In this document: piece by piece, positions 39,619 to 53,045 of the stretch | Layout of the letters: each line of letters begins with the position of its first letter | Numbering within the stretch: position 1 is the first letter of the stretch | Source: Plecoglossus altivelis | Lineage: Eukaryota; Chordata; Actinopteri; Osmeriformes; Plecoglossidae | NCBI GenBank assembly: GCA_036571765.1 | Contig: BROE01000019.1 | Location: forward strand, 6,255,443 to 6,319,442 | DNA: 64,000 nt | Direction of reading: 5' to 3' | The notes under the pieces: model-generated | Told to the model about the DNA's origin: nothing | Databases searched by the model: none | What the model saw: only the letters and a program-made list of their open reading frames with translations | Translations under genes and position numbers: made by a program

Positions 39619-41126
39619 GTAAGGAGCCATTAAAGTTTCATGATCACTGTCCCGTAACCCATGATCACAAACCATATCTTAAACCCAGGGTAACCGAAAC
39701 AGTCCCACACCAACCATTTTACTGGCATGCATCTAGTAGGCTAACTCCACCTAGGTCCTCAAGTATAAATTGCACTCTAACTCGCTGGTGGCGGCAGGAT
39801 CAAAGGCAACCATGAAGTGATAGGCTCCTGTTTATTGTGAATAGTTTGTTTACATTCACCCTAATGTTCCTTCCTCTCAATAAAACATGATTCAAGAAAC
39901 ATAAATGAGAAGAGTGTCTCTGCCAACAACACACCCATTGCCTTATTTAAGGTTAGAGTCACCAAAATGCCTACGGCCGTGAACGTTCTTATTACCACAT
40001 TTTGTCAAATCGCTCTGTTCCTAACGAAACAAGGCATGCAGAATGGGGTTTCGGTACTTGTTACAGTTCTGTATCCATTTCTGTAAACAAGTTGTGAATT
40101 TGTGCACATGGTGGGAATGTATGTTGTACAAACTCATGCCAGCTTTCCATTTTTATCAAGATTTTGGATTCAATATGCATATTTCTGCATATTTTTGATT
40201 CACAAGTGGATTAATGCGGGGACATAAAGGTTAAGGTTAAGTCAATATATTGACTGTCTGTAAAGAATGGGAGATGACGGATATGAGGTACTGTAGAATC
40301 TATCTGTCCTCACTCACCAGGTGCAGGGGGCTGGCCAGATGCCACAGGCTGCGAGAATTGATAAGGAATTACTGTCTTTACATGGGGAAACTCCAGTATT
40401 ATGAAAATGAATATTGCATCCTGTAAAATAACATAGTCTGTGTTTGTGCTATATTTGCTTTCGGTTTACACTGAGACACAACAACATTATAAGTCATCAA
40501 GCCTCGACGGTAGCGCATTGTAATGTGGCCTTGATGGTAGAGCGTTGTAATCTGGCCTTCACGGTAGTGTATTTCAGTGTAAAAGCTGTCGTGAAAATCC
40601 ACTGATGGGCACAACCTTGATCATTCTGGTGGCTGTGATGGCTGACATGATGCCCCGTAGTGTGTGAAGACACACCAGTTGCGTACCACTTGCTTTGTAA
40701 CTGTTCTTCCAGATCAGAAGAGATGGTGGCAGCGTACTACTCGAATGAACGATAACATCCCTGTTCATATCCCCTTGAACTGTTCAGACTTCTCCTGTAG
40801 AGATGGTTTGCCCTTCCGTGTGTTAAGATTGAAGATGACGCTTTGCAGGTTAGAGCCTAGCTATCCAGCTCTAAAGCAACCCAGTGGGTTTCCATCTGGA
40901 GAGTGGTAATGTACGGTGGTACAGTCGTCACCCCCCCCTGGTCCAGGCTGTACCCACACTGCACAGAGGGGGCGTTGTGTTGTCAGATGCCCTTTGTGTT
41001 GCTGTGCAGGCCTGTTCTAACAGGTTTGCATTGCCTGTGCAAGACTCTTTATGTTCCAGCTTCTTTCTGTTCCTGGTTACCAGGGGATGAAGATTAGAAA
41101 GGAGGAGTGTTGCTTTTGCTCTCTCG

Positions 41127-41187
<61 letters not shown>

Positions 41188-41589
41188 ACACACACACACT
41201 CATTCTCTCATTCCACGTCTCTCTCACAGACTCCTCTTTTTCTCTCCCTCTGACCACTCTCATTCCTTGTCATAATGTCACCCATTTCTAGTGTGTCGGG
41301 GGCCACTAAAAACACACGAATATGAATGAGATGAATCCTAAAACCAGAGGGGATCCATTAGATCCACATCCAACTGTTTTGTGGCTTACTTGTTTACGTT
41401 TAGCCACTTTAGGGCTGAGTAGAGATGAAAAGCACAGCCTCAGAAGAGGCCTCTGCCGTCGAGGATCCAACAGTAGAGTAGTCATGTCTCTTTCTCTCTC
41501 TGAGCAGTCAGAGTAGTCATGTCTCTCTCTCTCTGAGCAGTCAGAGTAGTCATGTCTCTCTCTCTCTCTCTCTCTCTGAGCAGTCAGAG

Positions 41590-41627
<38 letters not shown>

Positions 41628-41724
41628 CAGTCAGAGTAGTCATGTCTCTCTCTCTCTCTCTCTCTCTCTCTGAGCAGTCAGAGTAGTCATGTCTCTCTCT
41701 CTCTCTCTCTCTGAGCAGTCAGAG

Positions 41725-41772
<48 letters not shown>

Positions 41773-41821
41773 CAGTCAGAGTAGTCATATCTCTCTCTCT
41801 CTCTGAGCAGGCAGAGTAGTC

Positions 41822-41860
<39 letters not shown>

Positions 41861-44800
41861 CAGTCAGAGTAGTCATGTCTCTATCTCTCTCTCTCTGTGT
41901 CTCTCTCTGTCTCTCTCACTCTCTGTATCTCTCTCTCTCTCTTTCGGAGCAGTCAGGCGTGTCTGACTCGCAGCTCCTCAGGCTACTCTGAATTTGACTC
42001 TCTCAACCGTGGTGGAGCATGACAGCCAGTTTTCATAACCCAGAGTAATTACACCTCTCTGACCACGTTTGATGTAGGCCACAGGTAGCTGTTCCACTGA
42101 CTTGACTGACTGTGTTTCGGTTTCATGATAGAAAAACAAGATATGGCATGAGAGGAAAAAAATGACACAATCAAATGCAATGACTTGATTGCAGAAGCTT
42201 TTTGTTTTTTGTTTTAGACATGTCTTGACTGCATTTATTCATATTAATAGTATTCATTCATACCTAATATTGTGGTTTCTCTGACTATAACCGCACTAAA
42301 ACCTTTATTGAAGGTCTCTCTTGTGAATTTGGTGAACTTAAAAGTTTGTACATTTGAGAACCTAATTTTACTTTTTTATGTATTCAGGTCATGGGCATGT
42401 TGCCATGACTCTCTCTACTGTATATCTTATCACCGACTCTAATCTCTCTGGTTAAATACCCATGTCCTCAAAGGCACACACACTTGCTCAGCACTGGCCA
42501 GTTCTATTTGGACCAATGCAAGTGGCCAGGAAGCTAGACTCTCCCACTTCCACAACAAAGCCAAACCGAACGGCCAGTGGAGGAGTGCAAAGGCTTCTGG
42601 GATAGCTTAGAACTTGAGGGGAAAGCCATCTGTACTGGCTGAGAGGAGGAGGCTACGTCTGCCGCACCTTTTGAAGTTAATCCTCCAATGGGCACTCTGC
42701 CCAATTAAAAGAAGCTAAACGGTTTTAAAAGGCTCTCTTTCTGCCTAGTCCCTTAAGAATTCCCTTTCTCTTTTTCATGCTGTTTCTTGTGGGTTTTGTT
42801 CACCTGAAAGGTCGGGTTGACCTTTGTGAGTTCTCACAAAGACATCAGGTATAGAGTAATTGGGCAGGGCCCTTCTAGACTGTGGGCGGGTTCTTTCTGC
42901 ACCCCTGTTAGCAGACAGTTAGCAGCCTCTCTCTCTCCTCCTCCTTGGTATCCCAGGAGGCCGAGGGCCTCCACCTCTCCCCGCGTTTCGAACAGTCGCA
43001 GAGACGACTATCTCCAGGCGCTCTCTGGCGGAGGGATGCTGGCTTCTGGGATGGGAGGGGGAGCGGGAGCTGAGGGAGAACATCAAAGTGTCCAACAGTT
43101 CAAAACGTGAGCTGAGATGATTAAAAAAAGGAGGCTGTTTACACTGCACTTCCGATATGCCCTCCCTCTTCCTCCTCCCCGTGGATTTCCTGTCCATATT
43201 TCCTATCCTAAGATAAGAGGCTCTCCAGGGCTCCTCAGCTCCTCTGTGGCGGCCATGTTCCTTGTCATGTCCTTCTCAGATTGCCCTCTGGTTGAAAGCG
43301 AGGTCTTTAGTAGGTCTGAGGGGAGAGGGGGGGGTCATTAAAGCATGGCTATTTATCCTCTCCCTGTGTCTTTCTAGGAACATTGTAACATTAGCATAAC
43401 ATTTTAAAGACTCCTCATTTTAGCTGGCAACATTCTCCGTAGATCAATATCACCCTATGACTCATGAGGTTTACAAGCTCCAGAACGAAGTGCAAAATGT
43501 TCTGCCGCAGCGAAGCCGAGTCCTTGATGCCGCACGCCAGGGAGCTCCACTCACACATCTGCTGGTTCTGCAGTGTCTTGACTGTTGGCAGAGTGGCAGA
43601 AGATTGTTCTGTCTGTGGGATAGTCAGACTGTGCTCGTGGGATGAGCGCACACTTTTGGCAAGCACTAGAAGTCCCTCCAAGATGCTCTCCCACATGTTT
43701 TTACGCAGCAGGCAGAACAACAACGACGCGTTTTGCCAAGAGAACGTCTGGGTTCTCCGGAGCGGCTTCCTTCCATGACGGGGTACGAGCGAGTCCGAGA
43801 TGCAGAGCTGTCATGCGTTGGTCCATGCTGGTATGGACACCATATGAGACCTCAACATAAACAGCAGAATCCCTTGCATATCTGCCCTGAGGCTATGCAG
43901 GCGCTTTCATAAAGACATGAATGAAATAGCTTTAAGCTCTCAATTTCCCGCTGCCTGAAAGGAACACAGACTTTGCCATGATTAGTTTCCATATTCTTTA
44001 GAAGTGCTTTAGCATCTTTTTTTTGCCGGCTGGTTGGCTTTTATGGGGGGGGGGGGGGGGGGAACAAGGAGAAAAATCTGAATTAGAAATTCTTCTCTTG
44101 GATGCGATAACTCAGTTTTCTCAGAAGTTGGTCTCCGTGTAAAGTGTTGAGTATGCTGCCTGTTCATCACCATGCAGCACACATCCGTCCCACCTGCTCT
44201 GACACTGTCATAAACCAGCATCTGCTGGCCTGACTGTCTGCTATCTCCCTTTATGATATCCCTCTCCCTTCCACTGCCTCAGGGGTCCCTAGCTTATCTG
44301 CATCAGTCTTGAAAGAGACATTCCCATTACATCTCGCAGTCAGATAATCATTTACGGCTGGTTTTGACCCCTATTCCTTTACTAATGGTATGTCCCACCT
44401 ATGCTTCCTAAAAAGGATCAGGACTGCTGCACAGAGAGAGAGGGGGGGTAGACCCGATTGGATCCACAGGGGATGGCTGTTGAGATGTTTCTCAGGACAC
44501 TGTGAGAAAAAAGACCGGGAGAAGCATGGCAAATCTCTTAAATCTATCCATCCTTATTTTTAAGTCATTAGAACTGGTCTGGAATGTCTGAATGTGTCTG
44601 TGTTCGTCAGACCTATGTTATACAACACATTCCTTAGCGTTTTCATGACTCCCCCCATGCAAACAACCCCTATAGTCAGCCATCACTCCTCCTGTGTTGT
44701 CCTCATACAGAACGCTCGCTCATACACTCACTGTCAGCACTGCCCGCTACTAATTATTCTCCCCTTCACCTCTAACACACCCTGGAGCATGCACACATGG

Positions 44801-44990
44801 ACACAGTTGCAGGGGTCACTCAGGAAATGGCTACCACTATACTACACACACTCACGTGCGTATACACACACCACTCAATATGGTAAATGCATTACTGCTG
44901 GCCTTATCCTTGAACTGGCCCACGGATGGGGTGAGCAAGAGGAGAGCGAGGGGGCAGAGTAGTCATTACTGCAGAAACAAAAAACAACCT
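39619..44990 (+). other. rnf43: rnf43 intron 1 of coding region, first part
   Basis: No coding exon was recognised. Contents: a short triplicated tRNA-A-box-like motif (GGTAGAGCG type) at 40500-40580, CT repeats at 41118-41195, a compound repeat at 41490-41960, and a run of 18 G at 44045-44062. The remainder is unique sequence of unknown function. Confidence 0.65.
41490..41960. repeat. compound array: 21-bp spacer alternating with (CT)n
   Basis: About nine copies of GAGCAGTCAGAGTAGTCATG are separated by (CT)n blocks of varying length (about 12-45 nt). The constant part is conserved; only the microsatellite length varies. Confidence 0.95.
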
Positions 44991-44991
44991 A

Positions 44992-45277
44992 ACCCAATCA
45001 GACAGCTCACAGTGAAAGGGGGCCTGCTCTCACCCAATTAGAAAGCTCACAGTGAAAGGGGGCCTGCTCTCGCCCAATCAGACAGCTCACATTGAAAGGG
45101 GGCCTGCTCTCACCCAATCAGACAGCTCACAGTGAAAGGGGACCTGCTCTCGCCCAATCAGACAGCTCACATTGAAAGGGGGCCTGCTCTCACCCAATCA
45201 GACAGCTCACATTGAAAGGGGGCCTGCTCTCACCCAATCAGACAGCTCACATTGAAATGGGGCCTGCTCTCACCCAT
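44992..45277. repeat. 40-bp minisatellite with a CCAAT box in each unit
   Basis: Seven tandem 40-bp copies of the form CCCAATCAGACAGCTCACAT followed by TGAAAGGGGGCCTGCTCTCA, differing at a few positions. Six carry CCAATCAG and one CCAATTAG. Confidence 0.97.
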
Positions 45278-48200
45278 GCTATTTTATCTCCACAAAAAGT
45301 GGACGTGCCAAGTTTAGAGGGTTTTCGTGTGACCTGTTTTGAACTTCTCAACGCTCACTGTTGCTGCATATATATATATATGTGTGTGCGTGCGTGTGTA
45401 TATGTATTTATAGAGAGAGAGGCAGACTTACCTGGGAATTCTGTGAAAAGGACCGTCTATGACAGACATTTACACATTAGTGTCCAGACTTATTGTAAAG
45501 TATGGAACTTGGATGCCTCCTAATTCTACTCTCCATGGCTTAGAAAAGTATTTTTCCACTGATCACAGTTGTGAAGGAGCACTGGCTGTTGGCAGGTCCC
45601 ACTGTGGAGTTATTGTATGGGCATGCAGTCATTACAGTGTAGAGATGTGACTCATCACTTCACTAATACTAAAGAGAGACACACACACACAGAGATACAC
45701 ATTCCAGGGAGGGAGAACTTACCTGATGTAGCCAGACTGGGTGCATAGGGTCACTGGAATTCAATTATCTAAAGGTCGCAGGGTTAAATTGTTGGGCAGA
45801 CTGGTATTCTAGCGCACTAAGTGAGATGGGTAACTTGAGTGGCCTCTCTGAATTCCTGCCTGTTCTCCAGGTCAAGTCAGACACCTGTCCCTTTCCAGTC
45901 CCTCCTTAATCCATACTGTTGGTCACGCTGACCTGGACAATGGATTTGCATTTGGACTGTGTTACCTTCAAAAATGGTTTGAGCTTGGTGTGGTTGTCGT
46001 GAGTGAGGTGGTGATCGGTGTGTGTGTGTGTGTGTTCCCTCTGCTAGCGTGTGGCTGCAGATCTGGAAGAGCAGCTAGCTTATGTGCAGAGCAGAGAACA
46101 GCCATTGATCTAGTCCAGGGTGTGGTTTGGCAGCCAGGCATCTCATCCCCTGTGGATCTAGGCCTGAATTTGAGGTATTTGTAAGAGTAGGGACTGTTGC
46201 ATCACATTGTACTGACTGGCCAGGGGCTGTGTGTGCGGTGTGTGTGTGTGTGCGTGTGTGTGTTGGCCCACTCAGAGCCCCTCTGCCTGATAAGAACGTA
46301 ATGAAGTCCATGTGGCCTGCCATGACCTCACGCCTCCTATTTGTACCTGTGGTAAGATCACAGCTAGGACGTCCCTCTCTCTCTTCCAGCTTTGCTCTCT
46401 TTCTCCCTCTGTTTCCCCCCCCCCCCCTTGGCTCTCCTGCCTTCCACCACATGACTTCCAAATGGGCTCTCTCGCCGTCCGTCACTGTTTCTGCTCTCTT
46501 GAAATCCCCTTGAAAGATTCTAATTCATAGCATTCGCTTTAGCGTTGACGACAAAAATGGCAACATCACTCAAATGCAGGAAGTACTTAGTTTGTCAAGA
46601 GAGCGCAGGGAAGGAGTTATCACCATAGAGCACATGCTCTCAATGTTGAGACCAACTCACTCCCTCACTCAATCGGTCTCTTGGTGAAGGCAGCTCTGTG
46701 TAACTCTCTTTCACCCCTCTCTCTCGCTCTCACGCTCTCTCTCGTTCTCACTCTCTCTCCTCCCTCTCTTGTGGTGACTACAGACTTTAAAGCTTCATAT
46801 TTATGTCTACAGTTACACTTTAGTCAAAGTAACTCAATTCAGTCTACCGTGTCTGGGCCAACATAAGTACAGCCTTCACCTCTGTATGTATGCATGTGTG
46901 TGTATGAGGGGGGTGGGTGTTGCGTGAGTGAGTGTGCGTGAGTGACATTGTGTACGAAGGGGACTTGAACCCACGCTGTGATCATTTACCAAACTCTATT
47001 AACTGGGATCAAAGTGACTCAGATCTCTGAGCTGCCATGACAACAAAAGCCATATTGTAACCCCAGATCCCTGCAAATGCCCAGGCTGACAGAAAATGCT
47101 TTATGTCTCCAAAGTCACATGGTCACCTCCTAAGATCCAGCCACCGCAGAAGCGGCGCGTCCTGCCCCTGACCTTTTCCCTGCCTCCCTACAGAAAGCCT
47201 GTAGTGTCTCCAGTGTCCTCCCCTCCCTGGTCTTGCTCAGTTCCTTCACCACAGCCGTACACAGTCCCCACATCAAGCCCTGAAAAGGTGCCGATCCTCA
47301 AAAACACCACTGGCTTCTGGAGATTAGTAACCATGACAGTGTCTCTGCTTACGCTTAAACAAATGCCATTTAATTTGGGAGGAAAAAATAACAGTTAAGC
47401 GCGCGGCTTCCAAGGAAAAGACGCTGGCGTGTTGCGACAGAGAGTGTATTTAATGTGCTGTGTCATCGTCTGAGGGAGCCGTGAATGTTTGTGCTGAGAG
47501 ATGCTGTCACGTGTTGGCCAGCGTTGGACGTAGCCCATTGAAAGGGGCCCGGTGAAAGAATGCACGCATCATATCATCAGTGGCGCTGGTGCTCAGCACC
47601 TCTGCTGTATGAATGACAGGCCATGGTTGGAAAACAGAGGAGGATGTTTAAGACATTCAGCTGGGATTATGCTCTCGCAGTCAGTTGGCTGAGTCAGTGA
47701 GCGGGAGAAGGCTGTGGGCGACGGGCTTTTCTCTTAATACCCAGACAGCCCTCGAGAATCAGGTTTTCGATCGAGGGAGGAAAATCACTTCTGCAATAGT
47801 GCAGATATTTGGAGGGCCGGTTATTTGTGCGTCTGTCCGTGTCTGCTTATCTGTGGAGATGGATGAGTCTAGTCTGCCCGCAGGGGAGAGGGATGCCTGG
47901 GTGCTGAAGGACATGTGCACTCAGGGTCTGAGAGGAACTGTCACATGTTAGTGTGTGTGCTGTGTGTTCATGCTTGTGTGTGTGTGCTGAGTGGGTGGAG
48001 ATGAATGTTTGCATTGACATTAGATGTAAAAGCTCTGACACACACAGTAACATACTGTGTCTCTATCTATCTGTCTGACATACACACACACTCATAGTTT
48101 GATGGGAGGTTTCATGCCTGGTTTTTGTGGCTCCTGTAGTCGGTCCTCACTTTAACCACTCATCCACTCAAGACACCTCCTCCCTCCCTCTCTCCCTCTA

Positions 48201-51200
48201 TCCCTCTCTGCCACTGATGTTCCTCTTGAGAACCGTTAAGCTGGAGGAGGAGAGATGTTTAGCGCTTGGATTCCTATCAGCCAGTCCTCCACAGTGACCA
48301 TCTACCCAGCATCCCCATCACCCAGGGTCTTCCTCCCTGCGAGGGTCACATGATAACGCTCGTCACCAGCCCTCCGGCGGAGCTTCCCCAGCAGAGCTTC
48401 CTCAGTGGAGCCCGGTCACGCTCCACAAACACCATAGCCCAAACCTCTGGCTCTCCTACTCAGCCTGACTGGACCGGTGTGTGTGTATGTGTGTAAGTGG
48501 ATTGGTTCATTCACAAACCATGCCCACCCCCTTCCCTCCACCCTCCCGGCAGACAAGGCAACGGGAATTGGAGGCTGTCTCCAGTGTGCCTGTTAGAATT
48601 GGCTCTGATCTCCAGACTGACTGCTCCTAATTAGAAGCTGTCCCTCACAGTGCCTCCCTCTCTTGTCCAAAGTAAATACCTTGGCAGTGAGCTGGAATGC
48701 AGAGCGATGGCAGCTTAAGGCGCTTTGAGGGAGGATGGACAGCGCGGACATGGACTGCCCACACATTTCCCATTGACCTCACGGAGGACGGCTAGCAGCC
48801 GCTAGCTGCTGAGGAATGTTGCTAACACTTCGTAGACCTGCGGCACCGTTAGCCTTGTTGTTCTTCCTCGCTGACGACGGAACTCGCCGGCGTCTGTTGT
48901 TCCTGCCGCCGGAGTCTCTCAGCTCAGACTGCACACCCGTACGTGTGGACAGCAAATAAAAGCGCAGTTGATATCAGCGTAACGGTTGCGTAATCTCTCT
49001 ATTTACACTTGCTCCAGCACGCTGTATCTTCATATTCCTGATATGTACGGGGGGGAAGCAAGCCCTCTGCATGTCAAAGCCAGCCGCCCTTGGTTGGCAG
49101 TGAAGGCTTGGAGGCGGACCGGATCAAAGGAGGATGTGTGTGTGTAAAGAGCAGGGCCATTAAGAGACCTCAGGGCCTTTCACCTGATAACCTCCTGCAG
49201 GAGAGCAGCACCCTGCGGCAGTACTGCAGAGACCCAGGCAGCCTCCTTGTCCTCTTTTAGCAGCATGTGCAGCAGAGTCACCTCCATCTAGAGCTCTTTC
49301 CTTCGCTGTCTCCTCTTCGCTCTCTCCTTCGCTCTCTCTATCTCGCTTTATCTCTCTCTCTCTTTATCGGTCCCTCTTCCTTGTCTTTATATCGCTCCCT
49401 CCTTCTCTTTCTCAGCCCTTTTCATTCTATTTCTTTCTTACTCTCCCTCTCTCTCCCTCTTTGTCTCTCTCCCCCTCTCATCCTCTCTGTCTCTCTCCCC
49501 CTCTCTTCCCCTCTGTCTCTCTCCCGCTCTCTCCCTCTCTCCCCTCTGTCTCTCTCCCCCCCTCTCCCTCTCTGTCTCCATGCCTCGTCTGCTCTGTCTC
49601 ACCTCCTGCCTACCACATGGTGTGCCAGTCTGATGTCACCCAGTTCAGCCGCTCTCCCGCCCAGTTCCCCTTGCACTTTGAGACTGGCTGTCTGCTTGGT
49701 GCAGCCCAGGGCCAGGAGCTTGATAAGGGCCGCTATTTAAAGACCCAGAGCAGAGGAGCATGGTTCTTCCTTTTGTTTCACATGACTCCCCGCAGGTTCC
49801 GGCTGCCACTGCGCTTCCACGGAGGTTAGCTCTCAAGGCTAGTCGGGCTATTAACAGCGCTGTTTGTTCTGTGTTTGGTCGGCCGGCTCCCCGATTAGCC
49901 TAGCGCTAGCTGATTGTCGGAGCTGGGGGCTTGGGAAGGACACGCCTCCTCGCTGCAAGGCCTTGGACTGTCTGGGCCTGGAGGTTAGGAACAGACACAA
50001 GGGCTGGCCTCAATCTCCACACATAGGCAGGAACAGAAAATACACACGCATACAGTAGGCACACACACACTCCCGCACACACAAGCATGCACAGTCAGCG
50101 TGTGAAGAGCTACTCCGCGCTCTGGTGTCGATGGTCTGTGCCGAACGGAACATGACACAGTCATACACTGATAGACGATGACCCAGGGATGCTCCCATAT
50201 CGCCATCCTAGCCTCTTCATGGTCTCCCCACTCAGCCAGCCACCCCGCTGTCCTCAGTGGACACAGCATGGCAACAGACCTGTGCGAGGACTGGATGATG
50301 AGCATGAGTATGAGGAGGATGACGGAGGGGTTGGGATGATGAATGGGGCAGAAATGACACCGTCTGTTAAATTCATATTGGAGCTAAGAGTGTCAGCTTT
50401 GCTCACGACACGCATTCCTTCCATTCTACGCACATTCACAGACACGTGTGTTTGGACATGCTCGGAATGTTCTCCAAAGAGGATTTAAGGTTTTGCTATT
50501 TCAGCGTATTCACAGCCTTGACAGTAATTCATCTGTAATGATTCTTAATTTATGAAATGCTCTTTTTCGACCTTCCTCTCCTGGAGGAGGATCTGAATGG
50601 GTGTCCAGACACAGCAGTCGTCGCTGCCACCTCTGTGACGGACCTTTTGTCAAAGCGCTCGTGCTAATCGTCAGATTCAAGTCCGTAGAAATGGATTTAA
50701 TGGTGGAAGCATCTCTTTCGGGTCACTATGGAGACCTTTGATGCCGCGTGTTGATGTGTGAATGTACCTTTGTCATGTTTGCGTGTGTGAGGGAAGGAGA
50801 ATTGTTTTTTTTGTTTTTTTCCCGGAACTGAAGTCCTCCATGAAGAAGGTCTAGATCTTTTCCTAATAAAACACACTGTCCCCTTTGACTCAGGATGGTG
50901 TTTTTGAAACTTAGCTGTGACCTGCTAGCTTTGCTTCCATGCGGATGTGACAGAGGGAAAGAGAGAGAGAGAGAGAGAGAGAGACGAGGAGGGAGAAGGA
51001 GGAGGAGGGGAGAATGGGGGGGGGGAAGAAGGACAAGTGTCCCAGGCTGTGTGACTGCGGCAGTGTCAGAGCCATCGAGGAGGTGAGATGAAAGGCTGTC
51101 TAATGTAGTTCCCTGACCTCCCTCCTCACTGCTGCCTTCAACTGTTTGCCCACTCTGTTAACTATTACCAAAACACTGTGTACTTTGGCTGCCTCCCAAA

Positions 51201-52760
51201 CCTGTTCCACACACACACACACGCATACAGGGCCATTATCAGCCCACGACTTGCACTATACGCTTCTGGAGTCAATCCAAACCCTGCCGCTGCAGGTTTT
51301 GAACTACGGGTTCTGTTCAGGAACCACATATTCTTTTCAGGAACCACAGAACCCCCCTCGCACCCTATCCCCTGGCTTCCATCCCCTTACAATCTTTTTG
51401 TTGGCTCGCTCGCTCTTATTCTGGCATTGCCCATCATGTTCCTGATCGCTTCATCTCTCTGGCACTTAACTAAAGCAAGGTTCCTGGCCTGGTCCAGACA
51501 GGTACCCCCCTGCAGGTGCTCTGCTCACAGCAGGATAAAAGGTAGACGGTGCAGAGCCAGCCTGCCAGGGGGTTTACCCACCCTCGTATTTCCTACATTA
51601 CCTGGGCCTGAAAGGTTATTAACGGCCTCTTTCTTCTTTTCTTTCCTGGGTTTATTTGCCTTTCCATATTGACTGTGTGGGGCCGGCAGCTCTGACGAAC
51701 TCTGCTCTCCAAGGTATAATGAATAGCCGGGAGGGAATTAGTTTGATCAATTTAGATCCATTTTGCAATGTTTTTCCCCCTTCTTATTGAGGGCCATTCT
51801 GATTGGCAGCTGTTGTCTCTACTGTGACTTCAAGCAATGTTTATTGTAGTGTTTATTATTATTGTATATAGCAGTGTAAATTTTTACATTGTATTATTTC
51901 ACATCTTTTTGTTCTTTTCTTTCTTTATGTTTAGTTATTTGTGTATGTGTGTTCCAAATGAAAGTTTTCATCAAGCTGTATATTGATGATGTAAGGATGA
52001 TTGGTATGTAAACATATCCTCCTTTAAAGTACCGCTGGTTGTGTGTATGAACCCATCTGATTCTATGTAATTGCTGTATAAACATCGCTTGCTTTGAAAT
52101 GTGTGTGCGTGTGCGCGCACCCGTGCGTGCGTGTACCTGCGTGCATGCGTGTGTGCATGCGTGTGTGCATGCGTGTGTGCATGCGTGTGTGCATGTTTGT
52201 TTGCCTGCGTGCGTCTGCCTGCGTGCGTGTGCATGCGTGCGTGTGCATGCGTGCGCATGCGCGTGCATGCATGCGTGTGCCTGCTTGCAGAGACAATTTG
52301 TATAACTGCTACATACTGAGTATGATGCCCTGAGATCCTTGGCTGTAGTGACAGTAGAACCTGCAGATGTGACAGAGATACCCTTACCTCCAGAACCACT
52401 TCCTCTCCTGAACAGGAAGTTACCCAGTGCTAGCTTGTTCCACTCAGACAAGGGAGCCGAGATGGGAGCTTCTCATTGGAGCATTATCTCTGCAAATCAC
52501 AAACAATTTAGAGCTGTTACCTCCCTGCCCTTTCATCCCTCTCTCTCATGCCAGGAAGGGGAAAAAAACAAGACGCTTAAAAAAAGAGGGCAGACAATGG
52601 CAGTGCCTATCCCTTTCATCTCTGACCTGAATACATGATTCACAGTGAATGTGAACTATGTCAAAAAGAGGAGTAGTCTGTTGCTCCTGCTCCAGCTCCT
52701 TCTCCTGCTTCTCCTCCTCCTGCTCCTCTTCCCCCGGGAGACCAGAAACAACGGTGCCTG
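45278..52760 (+). other. rnf43: rnf43 intron, middle part
   Basis: No exon was recognised. Contents: a TA/TG repeat (45369-45410), TG repeats (46018-46035, 46235-46265), a CT-rich stretch (49300-49580), (GA)n (50957-50985) and an alternating TGCATGCG repeat (52098-52290). An apparently unique, AT-rich stretch at 51700-51890 looks like conserved non-coding DNA. Nothing else can be named. Confidence 0.6.
52098..52290. repeat. TGCATGCGTG-type alternating purine-pyrimidine repeat
   Basis: About 190 nt of near-perfect purine-pyrimidine alternation (GTGTGCATGCGTGTGTGCAT), the classical Z-DNA-forming pattern, with many SphI-like GCATGC palindromes. Confidence 0.92.
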
Positions 52761-52764
52761 GCTA

Positions 52765-53045
52765 GAAGGAGTACCCTTACTCTTCAGGAGAGGGAGGAGT
52801 ACCCTTACTCTTCAGGAGAGGGAGGAGTACCCTTACTCCTTCAGGAGAGGGAGGAGTACCTGTACTCCTTCAAAAGAGGGAGGAGTACCCTTACTCCTTC
52901 AGGAGAGGGAGGAGTACCTGCATTCCTTTAGGAGAGGGAGGAGTACCTATACTCCTTCAGGAGAGGGAGGAGTACCCTTACTCCTCCAGGAGAGAGAGGA
53001 GTACCCTTACTCCTTCAAGAGAGGGAGGAGTACCCTTACTCCTTC
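52765..53045. repeat. 29-bp minisatellite with an internal dyad
   Basis: About nine copies of a 28-30 bp unit GGAGTACCCTTACTCCTTCA followed by GGAGAGGGA. Each unit holds the inverted repeat GGAGTA-CCCT-TACTCC. Because units are not a multiple of 3, the apparent peptide repeat changes frame. Confidence 0.93.
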
